The notes below the pieces were generated by a model that made no database searches, was not told where the DNA came from, and worked only from the letters and a program-made list of their open reading frames with translations. A DNA stretch of 20,305 bases from a virus, in the IMG/VR virus record IMGVR_UViG_3300048929_000035, positions 1 through 20,305 of that record, one strand, 5' to 3'. Position 1 is the first letter of the stretch. Each line of letters starts with the position of its first letter. This document shows positions 1 through 6,796 of this stretch, one piece after another. Both the position numbers and the translations under genes were made by a program.

Positions 1-300
1 ATAAGCGACCGCATCCCGGAAAAGGTGCGAATCGCCTAAGACTCCATCAATCAGATGGGATACTGCTACCATTGCAAAAATAAATACCTTTCGGGCAATA
101 CCGATCAGGCCGATCTTACTTTTCAAGCCGGGTCCGGTCCCCTTCTTACCCTCGGCTCCCGCCGCGAACAGCCCTGTCACATAATCAATAATGACTAGTG
201 CAAGCAACACCCCCAATACTCCCGACCACCCACCATAAAGATACGTCACCGCACTACTCCCTAAAGCGGTGCTAAACTTGAAAATCTCCCACTTATCCAA
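1..300 (-). CDS. Phage holin, toxin-secretion/phi29-Cph1 type (C-terminus cut off)
   Basis: The first 100 codons of a small membrane protein are visible and the frame is still open at the window edge. The peptide begins LDKWEIFKFS. It has a hydrophobic stretch at about residues 21-48 (YGGWSGVLGVLLALVIIDYV, then TGLFAAG) and a second at about 62-89, separated by a Gly/Lys-rich loop. The GGWS...IDYVTG pattern is typical of the Phage_holin_4 (TcdE/Cph1) family, which forms membrane lesions that let endolysin reach the wall. The TTG start at 300-298 is chosen because family members begin close to DKW and a GGGGG run lies upstream. A CTG nine codons earlier is possible. It follows the tail genes after a gap holding hairpins and presumably opens the lysis cassette, whose endolysin would lie beyond base 1. 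Confidence 0.82.
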   Translation of the reverse strand, partial: MDKWEIFKFSTALGSSAVTYLYGGWSGVLGVLLALVIIDYVTGLFAAGAEGKKGTGPGLKSKIGLIGIARKVFIFAMVAVSHLIDGVLGDSHLFRDAVAY

Positions 301-351
301 CCTTTCTTCCCCCGTCTCTCTGTTCAGGAAACTTTTCCTGATCTAAAATAG

Positions 352-372
352 GCCCCCGACCACTCCGAGGGC
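352..372 (-). terminator. Local hairpin upstream of the holin, weak terminator candidate
   Basis: The minus strand reads GCCCTCG, a 7-base loop GAGTGGT, then CGGGGGC. This gives a seven-pair stem with one G-T wobble, followed by CTATTTTAG. The stem is GC-rich but the T tract is short and interrupted, so it would be a weak or partial rho-independent terminator. It lies about 50 bases before the holin start. Confidence 0.4.
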
Positions 373-374
373 AT

Positions 375-396
375 AAAAAATACGCCTCAATGGGCG
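375..396 (-). terminator. Short hairpin plus T6 directly after the last tail-region gene
   Basis: The minus strand has CGCC, loop CATTGA, GGCG (396-383), then TA and six T residues (380-375). It begins two bases after the stop of the 46-residue gene. The stem is only four pairs plus a possible wobble, so it is weak, but its position at the end of the tail genes fits a leaky terminator. Confidence 0.35.
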
Positions 397-397
397 C

Positions 398-538
398 CTA
401 TTGTGCTGTACCGTTAATTACCTCTGTTACGACTGACTTGAGATTGAATATAGCTGGAACTTGATCGGCTTTGTATACATCAGTCAAAACCAGACCAACC
501 CACACTTTCACTAGACCGGAATCCTTTGTAAATGTCAT
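398..538 (-). CDS. Small unknown phage protein (46 aa) after the tail fibre genes
   Basis: ATG at 538-536 opens a 46-codon frame ending TAG at 400-398. The product begins MTFTKDSGLVKVWVGLVLTD and ends EVINGTAQ. It is preceded by GGGAGGTGAG about five bases upstream. Its ATG overlaps the TGA of the preceding gene (ATGA), so it is very probably translated by coupling. The short hydrophobic centre is not a convincing membrane segment. It occupies the place where Gram-positive phages carry small XkdX-type proteins between the fibre and holin, but I see no real similarity to XkdX and make no functional claim. Possible roles are a tail-associated or lysis-associated accessory protein. Confidence 0.75.
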   Translation of the reverse strand: MTFTKDSGLVKVWVGLVLTDVYKADQVPAIFNLKSVVTEVINGTAQ

Positions 539-1038
539 GTTGTCTCACCTCCCCTCGAAGCAAACATCATAGTCAACTCAGCGATTGCTAATTGCATAGC
601 CTCGTTACTGGCTCGCAACTGATCCAACTCCGATAACTGTTCTGTTGGCTTGGTCAACTCTGCTATTTGCTCCGGTGTAAGTCCTTCTGTCCAAAGGTTA
701 TCCGGCTGCTTAGGAGCAACATACACAGGCTGATTCTCTACTACCCTACCCTTAGCCTGCCATTCGTCCAGTGCGGATATATACGCCTCCTGCGCCTCGT
801 ATACGGCTACTTGGTACACCTGCCACGCCGCCAAATCAAAGCGCGGCTTGTACAGGCCCGGCGTATTAACAGGCACACCTACCGTGTACCCAGCAGGCTC
901 CGACTGTGTAGGTGTTAATACTTCGCCTTGTTCGCCCACTGACTCCGCATAAAAAGGGACGACACCCGAAAAGGAATCGTCCACCAACTCGTCCTCCAGA
1001 TAGAGGCCGTTTGTGTTTACTTTGGCTGCTGATTTCAT
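535..1038 (-). CDS. Tail-fibre partner protein of unknown function (167 aa)
   Basis: This 167-residue protein follows the tail fibre by 13 bases and has GGGAGGGG ahead of its ATG. Its middle part (about residues 50-115) is aromatic and rich in Tyr, Trp and Pro, including GLYKPRFDLAAW and EWQAKGRVVENQPVY. The last 45 residues look like one or two amphipathic helices (EQLSELDQLRASNEAMQLAI) and end in a loose Gly/Thr tail. A protein of this size just downstream of the fibre is often a fibre-assembly chaperone or a fibre-bound structural protein in contractile phages. That role is inferred from position only, since I recognise no named domain. Its stop overlaps the start of the 46-residue gene. 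Confidence 0.8.
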   Translation of the reverse strand: MKSAAKVNTNGLYLEDELVDDSFSGVVPFYAESVGEQGEVLTPTQSEPAGYTVGVPVNTPGLYKPRFDLAAWQVYQVAVYEAQEAYISALDEWQAKGRVVENQPVYVAPKQPDNLWTEGLTPEQIAELTKPTEQLSELDQLRASNEAMQLAIAELTMMFASRGGETT

Positions 1039-1051
1039 ACATTCCCCTCCC

Positions 1052-3994
1052 TTAGTCCAATGTGAACTCTAAGTAGATATTCACTTCATTGTTACTCCCA
1101 CCGGATACGATAAATTTACCGTCAGCATTTATTAAAACGGCAGCAAACACGTCTGTAGTCGTATAAGAATGTACGGGGCGAACCTGACCTACAAGCGGCC
1201 TATACCCTTCTGGCAAAACCATAAACGGCTGTCCTATTACACCGCTTTTAATCCGGGCCTTAACTTGTACCTTATTGTCAATTTTACGATAGCCCAGCAT
1301 CCCCATACTTACCCATCCATTAAGTAATGTAGTTGGCGTAATCCATGCAGGATTATCTTTGTCAGCCTTCTTGTTCTCAAGCACACTCACACGCGCTGTG
1401 TTCTGTTGTACGCTGTCTACCAAGCCTGACAGCAACGTCTTTTCATTCGCCGCGTACGAGCCTGTGAATGGTACTACTGGCGATGATGCAGCCATAAGGT
1501 ATGTGACACTGTATGACTTTTCTGGAGTATATGCATACAACTGGTCTATATAAACGCCGCCATACCAATTAGTTAAATCACCTGTAGTTCCTGTATTGAA
1601 AGGCTCACTAAATCCATTACCATACACCTGTAACGCTTTACGCGGTAAGTTTTTAAAAGGATTAGGCGAACTAGAGGTAAGCTTATTCATAGCCCACCTA
1701 TTCGTAATCTGTGCACCCTCTTGGTACGGCACAGGCTTTGATGGTTCCCGCAATACAATTCCCGTACCTACTTCAACCTGATTATCACCCTCGGTAAAAG
1801 TTAGCTTACCCTCTGAAACGATAGGCTCTACTGTAGGCGTTGCAAGTTGGTATACAAGTTTGTACGGCTCCCAATATACGAACCTGCCGTCTTTACTCAA
1901 TCCAGGTTCTATTTGCGTTGTTGGTAAAGTGGAGGTGGTAGCCCCGTGATTGTTTATTTTTCTCCAACTTTTAGGACCTTGATTATTGTATAATTCGGCA
2001 GAAGTACCGTTCCAGTAATACATATTCCACCCTAGGAAATACGCTTTAATCTCGTCCTGTGTTGGTGTGTATCCATCTGCCCATCCGCTGTCTACAGCAG
2101 GAATACCCAAGTAAATTTCTCCAACTGCTGTAACGGCATTCGTATCTGTTGAACTGCCCGTACTTCCTTGCGGTAGTAGTTTTCCGTCATATTTTGTGCC
2201 TATACCACTACCTGCAACCGCTCCAACCGCCAGGCCTGACACTTTAACTTGCTTGTTTCCACTAGCAGGAGAGCCTTCCCCTAATGCCCATGCTAAATTA
2301 CCATCTAGCGTCATGCCTCGCCACTTCTTCGATTTGAAGTATTGCCCGTCCCTCTCATAGACTGTATCCGCATTATCTCCTGTGACCGGATCGGCGTACA
2401 GGTCTGTTTGTAAGGCTAACATGGAGTCTTCACGCGGCTTAAATGGTTTGGCTGTGCTACCGATATTGAGCATAGGGTTGGTGAATGTCACAGTACCACT
2501 CACTCCACTGAGCGTGTACAGAACTACCCGTATCACAGCCGTACCTGGTGGCGCCGTGAATTGGCAAAGGTTATCATTTTTAATTACGGGACTGCCCACA
2601 GTCGCAAGGTTTTTATCGTAAAACTGAATTTCACACGTTGCCGCAACATCACTATTAATGGTGAAGGTGTAAGCCTGACCTCCTATGCCGTTAACATCTA
2701 TATACATGTTTTGGCCTGCTCCAGAACGAGTAAATGAAGCATTGTACTGTGAATTAACAACCATCTTCCCGCTTGCCGATGTCCATCCATAAAATGACGG
2801 CAACAGGTTTTCCCCGTACCGAATCGCATAAGGATTACGTACAGGCATTACACTATCTACATAAGGCCATTTAGCCGCTGCTTGAGCTGCCGTGTAGCTC
2901 GCCGCTGCTGCGTAGTCTGTGTCCGATACCTCGTAAACACGCACACTGTCCATATTAAATGTGCTGCCGCTGTTCCCCGTACCAGTTACAGTTACGATAT
3001 GAAAAAAGTCTGTAGCCGCAAAACGGACAACGGATGGCGCGAAAGCCGAAGCTGCTGCTACATCATTTCCATTGGCGCCAGCAATACCGTTTATGGATAT
3101 TGCCACCTTGCTGGTGTTGCCGTTTTTTACATCAGCCACGGCTATATACTTTTTGCTGGGTGTTGTCAAAAAGCTTGCGGAAGCTGTAGCGGGCACAGAG
3201 CCAAGCGTAAGCTTAAAACTGCTGGTCCCACTGGTTTTATTGGTCGTATCGCTCCCAATAGCTACATTAGATGACCAGGAGCCTACCGTTTCGCAATTCC
3301 CCATACGCCCAAGTAGGTTAACCAGCATTCGTCCCGTAATGCCATCCAAACTAAATAACGCTGACTTGATGGAGTTTAAAACCTGCACTCCGCCAGCCAA
3401 CGTTATCTGTTTAGTGTCTACATTATTCAGCCGATCTTGTAAATTATCTACATCCGTTTCAGCGGTTGTCATACGAGCTTTCAAATCCAATATGTTAACA
3501 TCGTTGTTTGTCGTATAGGCTGTATAATCCTGTAGACTCACATACACCTGTGAAGGGTCAGCGGTAATGCTTATATTTGTTGCATTGCCCACGAGCAAAT
3601 TAACATTAATCAATTTTTCGATTACGTCTGCTCCACCGCCCGGAGGGATGTATTCAGCCGACCCGCTGCCGCTGTTGCCGTAGGCATACATAATCTCGCC
3701 CTCGTCCGGGTCCAGAGCAAAAATACCAAGCTCCCTGAAAAAAAATCCGGTCGTAATATCCTGATTGGACAGGATCGCGCTTACGGTCGCCCGGCCTGCG
3801 CTCGGTGTGTACACCCGATTAACGGCAATGCTCTTGCGCTCCGTGATTAGCCCTGTCATGTTTGGGATGGACTGGCTTGTTATTACACCATCGCCCAATC
3901 CCATCCTGCTAAATTTTAGCTGCTGACCTGCCTGTACCTTAGCTTGCAGGTTGCGTCCTTTAATCGTTAAAACTAGACCTCCAAATGCCGCCAT
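1052..3994 (-). CDS. Tail fibre / receptor-binding protein (gpH-like, 980 aa)
   Basis: The N-terminal 150 residues, starting MAAFGGLVLTIKGRNL, match the phage tail-collar fibre domain (DUF3751, PF12571) that attaches fibres to the baseplate. A short coiled coil follows at about 165-195 (DLKARMTTAETDVDNLQDRL). Two beta-rich, carbohydrate-binding-like regions then appear (about 230-355 and 395-515). After them come a Trp/Tyr-rich repeat-like region containing YERDGQYFKSKKW near 547 and a second helix at about 850-878. The last 100 residues hold a small beta domain found at the tips of many Gram-positive phage fibres (LPEGYRPLVGQ). The protein lies directly after gpI, as gpH does in P2. It should recognise the host surface. 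The N-terminal and C-terminal assignments are firm; the middle domains are my reading of composition. Confidence 0.9.
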   Translation of the reverse strand: MAAFGGLVLTIKGRNLQAKVQAGQQLKFSRMGLGDGVITSQSIPNMTGLITERKSIAVNRVYTPSAGRATVSAILSNQDITTGFFFRELGIFALDPDEGEIMYAYGNSGSGSAEYIPPGGGADVIEKLINVNLLVGNATNISITADPSQVYVSLQDYTAYTTNNDVNILDLKARMTTAETDVDNLQDRLNNVDTKQITLAGGVQVLNSIKSALFSLDGITGRMLVNLLGRMGNCETVGSWSSNVAIGSDTTNKTSGTSSFKLTLGSVPATASASFLTTPSKKYIAVADVKNGNTSKVAISINGIAGANGNDVAAASAFAPSVVRFAATDFFHIVTVTGTGNSGSTFNMDSVRVYEVSDTDYAAAASYTAAQAAAKWPYVDSVMPVRNPYAIRYGENLLPSFYGWTSASGKMVVNSQYNASFTRSGAGQNMYIDVNGIGGQAYTFTINSDVAATCEIQFYDKNLATVGSPVIKNDNLCQFTAPPGTAVIRVVLYTLSGVSGTVTFTNPMLNIGSTAKPFKPREDSMLALQTDLYADPVTGDNADTVYERDGQYFKSKKWRGMTLDGNLAWALGEGSPASGNKQVKVSGLAVGAVAGSGIGTKYDGKLLPQGSTGSSTDTNAVTAVGEIYLGIPAVDSGWADGYTPTQDEIKAYFLGWNMYYWNGTSAELYNNQGPKSWRKINNHGATTSTLPTTQIEPGLSKDGRFVYWEPYKLVYQLATPTVEPIVSEGKLTFTEGDNQVEVGTGIVLREPSKPVPYQEGAQITNRWAMNKLTSSSPNPFKNLPRKALQVYGNGFSEPFNTGTTGDLTNWYGGVYIDQLYAYTPEKSYSVTYLMAASSPVVPFTGSYAANEKTLLSGLVDSVQQNTARVSVLENKKADKDNPAWITPTTLLNGWVSMGMLGYRKIDNKVQVKARIKSGVIGQPFMVLPEGYRPLVGQVRPVHSYTTTDVFAAVLINADGKFIVSGGSNNEVNIYLEFTLD

Positions 3995-3995
3995 G

Positions 3996-4556
3996 TTACA
4001 CCATCCTTGCTGTTATGATATCTCGCATATGCAGACCAGCACCAAAGTACAGCTCCATTTGCTCTGTTTGCTCAAGCACTACGGAATCCAATTTTGCGGA
4101 AAAGCGAGTGACCGAATCAATGGCCCGGTAAAACTCCGCGACTCTATCCCGTGTGGCTGCTGGATTGCTTGTTTTAACTCGGTAGTGTCCTGGTATCCCG
4201 TTATATTGAAACCACTCTTCAACAGCCCCATCACCAAATAAAATATCTATAAGTTGTTCAACCGCTGCTGGAGTACCCTTGATCCGGTGAAAGTTTATAG
4301 AATTTTTAATAAGTTGCCTGCGGGTATCAAGTGGAAGGTTAGGGTCATAAAAGTCTACGTGCATCTGATACGCCATGTAATTTGCTTCGTCACTTGTTAG
4401 TTCGTCGGTCCTCGTCAGCCTACGCAGCTTGTAAACCTCGTCCTTAGCTACTTTAAGGTACTCGTCCAACGTAAGGGCAAAGGCTTGCATCGTGGGGTCT
4501 TCCTTAACGCTTTGGGGCAGGAGGTCAACAATACTAACTTCATTGATGTTAATCAT
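3996..4556 (-). CDS. I: Baseplate/tail protein I (P2 gpI-like)
   Basis: This 186-residue protein begins MININEVSIVDLLPQSVKED. It carries the gpI hallmarks: an N-terminal LLP..., the RLTRTDELTSDEANYMAYQ helix, then VDFYDPNLPLDTRRQLIKNS and the HRIKGTPAAVEQLI motif near residues 90-105. Together these identify the phage tail protein I family (PF09684). In P2, gpI is a baseplate component between J and the fibre H, which is the order here. The start is preceded by GGAGGT with good spacing and lies 8 bases inside the 3' end of the J gene. Confidence 0.93.
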   Translation of the reverse strand: MININEVSIVDLLPQSVKEDPTMQAFALTLDEYLKVAKDEVYKLRRLTRTDELTSDEANYMAYQMHVDFYDPNLPLDTRRQLIKNSINFHRIKGTPAAVEQLIDILFGDGAVEEWFQYNGIPGHYRVKTSNPAATRDRVAEFYRAIDSVTRFSAKLDSVVLEQTEQMELYFGAGLHMRDIITARMV

Positions 4557-5679
4557 CTACAAGACCTCCATAGACGATATTAGGCGTTGTTTCCTTCGGT
4601 ATTTCCAATTCCCCTACGTCTTTAAATATAGGGCTTGTGACCTCAACCCTTAGCGCTCCAGCAGCATACATACGTCCAATCAGGTTGGTGGGGTTGATAT
4701 CCCTACCAAGACGGCTTTTTTGCCAAAGGATATAATCCTGTATAGCCTGACGGATGTTTGCCTCAATGGTCTGTGATTCAGCCTCGTTAGCCCGATTTAT
4801 ATAAAACTTAACATTTATGTCATAGGCCACTTGGACAGGAGCCTGAACCTTAACCAAGTCAGTGAGTGGACGGCGCGTTCGGTCATTTACGCTGTCGTAA
4901 ACGTTCTGTATAAGTTCCTCGCCCGGTATCTCTCCACCCTCCAACAAAGGTACGATAATGACCTCGTAAGGCTCAGGGGATACCAAGCCAACGTCTACAA
5001 TGGACGATGAGGCAGATTTAGCCCAATATTCGTATCCATCCCTTGGGCCAGCCGTTGAAAACGACTCAGGAGCCAACCGGATACGCTCTTTGAATGCATT
5101 GTCTCCTTCTACCGCAGCTCCTCCGCCCGTGACGGTAGTATTTGACACACTCGAAATGAAAGGTAGCTGGTCCATCAGGACATTAACCTGACCAACTGCA
5201 AACCCATTGCCTGCAATGCCTGTAACGTTAGCTGTTGCCTCTACGCTGCCTGTGAGCGTGCCAGAGGGTATGATAATGGTTTGATTGGTTGTAAAGTAGA
5301 TCGTGCCATCTCCATTTTGTAACCCTACCCTTGTCCCTCCCGGAATAGTTGACGCTGTACTGAGCTGAGTGGATAGCGTAAACCGTAGCTGTGTTGTAGC
5401 TGCGTTAGCATCCAGTCTCACCACACCGTATAAATCACCTATATAGTCGAGCATGATGCCTGTAGCATATTTGAGTAAGTCTGCCTTTTTCTCGCGGTCA
5501 ATCAGTACACGCAACTGGATAATCTCATTCATCAAAGCCAGGAACAAAATCCGGTCAGGATCGGCCTTTTCATAGACCTTGCCTGTCTTGTTTTGGAGAG
5601 AAACAAGGGACTCACTTAATATTTTTTGCACATCGTAATCTGTGAACTGGATATCCGGTAAAGTTATTTGCTGCGCCAT
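4549..5679 (-). CDS. J: Baseplate assembly protein J
   Basis: At 376 residues this is the usual length for Baseplate_J (PF04865), the wedge protein that links the central hub to the periphery and fibres. It shows the N-terminal ADPDRILFLALMNEI and LLKYATGIMLDYIGDLYGV segments. The core follows: TIPGGTRVG, IAGNGFAVGQVN, then GDNAFKERIRLAPES and GPRDGYEYWAKSAS. The C-terminal half has EVIIVPLLEGG and the DRTRRPLTDLV motif. Its ATG shares one base with the TAA of the preceding wedge gene (TAATG), and it overlaps gpI by 8 bases. The gp25/W - J - I order is standard for P2-type baseplates. Confidence 0.96.
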   Translation of the reverse strand: MAQQITLPDIQFTDYDVQKILSESLVSLQNKTGKVYEKADPDRILFLALMNEIIQLRVLIDREKKADLLKYATGIMLDYIGDLYGVVRLDANAATTQLRFTLSTQLSTASTIPGGTRVGLQNGDGTIYFTTNQTIIIPSGTLTGSVEATANVTGIAGNGFAVGQVNVLMDQLPFISSVSNTTVTGGGAAVEGDNAFKERIRLAPESFSTAGPRDGYEYWAKSASSSIVDVGLVSPEPYEVIIVPLLEGGEIPGEELIQNVYDSVNDRTRRPLTDLVKVQAPVQVAYDINVKFYINRANEAESQTIEANIRQAIQDYILWQKSRLGRDINPTNLIGRMYAAGALRVEVTSPIFKDVGELEIPKETTPNIVYGGLVDD

Positions 5680-6023
5680 TAAACGTTCGCCCCCTCTCCA
5701 TCATCATTGATGGTAAATCTAACTATGGGTACGAGTCTGCCTGTCTTTTCAAAGTCTGCATCCTCAACGACATCAACCTCTTGTATCTCTACCGCAGGTT
5801 CCTGCTCATTGATTGCTGTGATTACCATTGCAATCATTAGCTGTCTAGCGCCCAGCGTGGTCAAGTCCTGACTCACATCATCTACACCCAATTCCCGATC
5901 CATAACACACGTTCCTAGCACTGTCGAAGTGATAATTCGAACACGCTGTTTAATTGCGTCTACACCTGTTAAGCCAAACTTAAAAGGCTTGTATATCCCT
6001 GTAATCTCGTAGAGGGTCGCCAT
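5679..6023 (-). CDS. W: Baseplate wedge protein, gp25/W-like
   Basis: This 114-residue protein belongs to the gp25-like/P2 gpW baseplate group (GPW_gp25). That fold initiates sheath assembly at the baseplate. The segment VRIITSTVLGTCVMDRELGV sits where the family has its conserved arginine-containing (EPR-type) motif. After it comes the helix LTTLGARQLMIAMVITAINE and a C-terminal strand pair ending LVPIVRFTINDDGEGANV. It shares a TAATG overlap with the genes on both sides, and it precedes J as in P2 and Mu-type tails. P2 gpW must not be confused with the lambda gpW-like protein at the other end of this window. Confidence 0.88.
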   Translation of the reverse strand: MATLYEITGIYKPFKFGLTGVDAIKQRVRIITSTVLGTCVMDRELGVDDVSQDLTTLGARQLMIAMVITAINEQEPAVEIQEVDVVEDADFEKTGRLVPIVRFTINDDGEGANV

Positions 6024-6430
6024 TATACGTATTCCTCCAATGATAGGGAATATGTAGCTGATATGAGCCGACCCTTGTTGTCGATATTGTTAAATTTCTG
6101 CGACATGCCTTTGATTTTCCACCACTTTACACCCAACCCTTTGTTACCAAGCACGAAAGGCATCACCTTCCCCTTTCGGCTGTAGTCAACAAGCTTATCC
6201 ACCTCTTTACGGGGATTCATGCCATAGGACGCGTCAATTCGGACCGTCAAATCTATCGTATCAAGCCCCGGCCCTAGGAATTGCGAACGAGGTTTTTTTC
6301 CGATAATTTCATTCGCCGCCCATCTGTCATTGTTGGTGCGGGTAAAGTCGGTGAAGGTCCTTATTTTGTAGTGAGTAACGATAAAAACAATATCGCCAAG
6401 TGTGGCTAACCCACCCCAATCCTTTGCCAT
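6023..6430 (-). CDS. U: Tail protein gpU-like
   Basis: The 135-residue product contains the P2 gpU (PF06995) core: RWAANEIIGKKPRSQFLGPG, then DTIDLTVRI. A Gly-containing middle follows (GMNPRKEVDKLVDYSRKGKV) with WWKIKGMSQ, and it closes with strands RLISATYSLSLEEYV. In P2, gpU acts in tail assembly alongside D, near the tape-measure gene. Here its gene sits between the spike V and wedge W, so its position differs from P2. AGGCGGTG lies six bases before the ATG. Codons 45-46 form an A AAA AAA run (6299-6293); a -1 slip there would terminate after ten codons, so it is probably not functional. Confidence 0.87.
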   Translation of the reverse strand: MAKDWGGLATLGDIVFIVTHYKIRTFTDFTRTNNDRWAANEIIGKKPRSQFLGPGLDTIDLTVRIDASYGMNPRKEVDKLVDYSRKGKVMPFVLGNKGLGVKWWKIKGMSQKFNNIDNKGRLISATYSLSLEEYV

Positions 6431-6442
6431 GCTATCACCGCC

Positions 6443-6796
6443 TTATATGTTACTTCCCTTGACCTCTCCAACTGCTACTATACCGCCCGTTTCAGGTGGA
6501 ACTCCAAGGATTTTCAAGTTGCCATCTATCGTAAGTGTGCCTTTCATTTCAGCATCACCCTCCGTGTTAACAAATTCGGATGTAACGCCAAAGCACACGC
6601 CATTACTACGGTCAAACATGAGCACAAAAACTTCGTCTCCCGGTTTGGGGAGTGTTTTCCGCAACATCCCAGCCGGGAACACAACGGGCAGGTCACCCGT
6701 AACAAAGTCTTCTCTGTCCGGGAACGTTGCTGTTATTGTGCCGGATGCTTCATCTGCTGTTGAACAGGTTCCAAACTTAGGTAACATACTCACCAC
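6443..6796 (-). CDS. V: Baseplate spike protein V (short OB-fold type)
   Basis: A 117-residue protein with the Phage_base_V pattern: MLPKFGTCSTADEASG, the strand pair TGDLPVVFP, then PKPGDEVFVLMFD and NGVCFGVTS. That is the OB-fold expected of the membrane-piercing spike. The C-terminal part (about 80-112, KGTLTIDGNLKILGVPPETG) would be only a very short beta-prism. I see no HxH metal motif at the tip, unlike P2 gpV. The start is the GTG at 6796, with AAGG seven bases upstream; an ATG three codons later would give a product of 114 residues. It overlaps the D gene by 7 bases. Confidence 0.85.
   Translation of the reverse strand: MVSMLPKFGTCSTADEASGTITATFPDREDFVTGDLPVVFPAGMLRKTLPKPGDEVFVLMFDRSNGVCFGVTSEFVNTEGDAEMKGTLTIDGNLKILGVPPETGGIVAVGEVKGSNI

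Larger units (their letters stand above)
347..402 (-). promoter_or_regulatory. Long imperfect inverted repeat with competing hairpins between tail and lysis genes
   Basis: On the minus strand AATAGGCGCCC (402-392) can pair with GGGGGCCTATT (357-347): ten of eleven positions match, with one internal G-G mismatch. The right arm ends in TATTTTAG. The upstream arm contains the TAG stop of the 46-residue gene, so a terminating ribosome would mask it. This pairing excludes both smaller local hairpins at 383-396 and 352-372. The arrangement resembles an attenuator or leaky terminator between the tail operon and the holin. The base pairing is read directly from the sequence; the regulatory role is inference. 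Confidence 0.45.

Noticed and set aside
3072-3518. 148-residue open frame on the plus strand
   Set aside because: It lies wholly opposite the tail fibre gene, has no phage-like domain, and the fibre frame has clear family signatures. The same applies to the plus-strand frames at 2882-3274, 14629-15063, 11577-11930 and 6402-6812.
6293-6299. A AAA AAA heptamer in the gpU-like gene
   Set aside because: A -1 slip leads to a stop after about ten codons and would only truncate the protein. It is best explained by two Lys codons.
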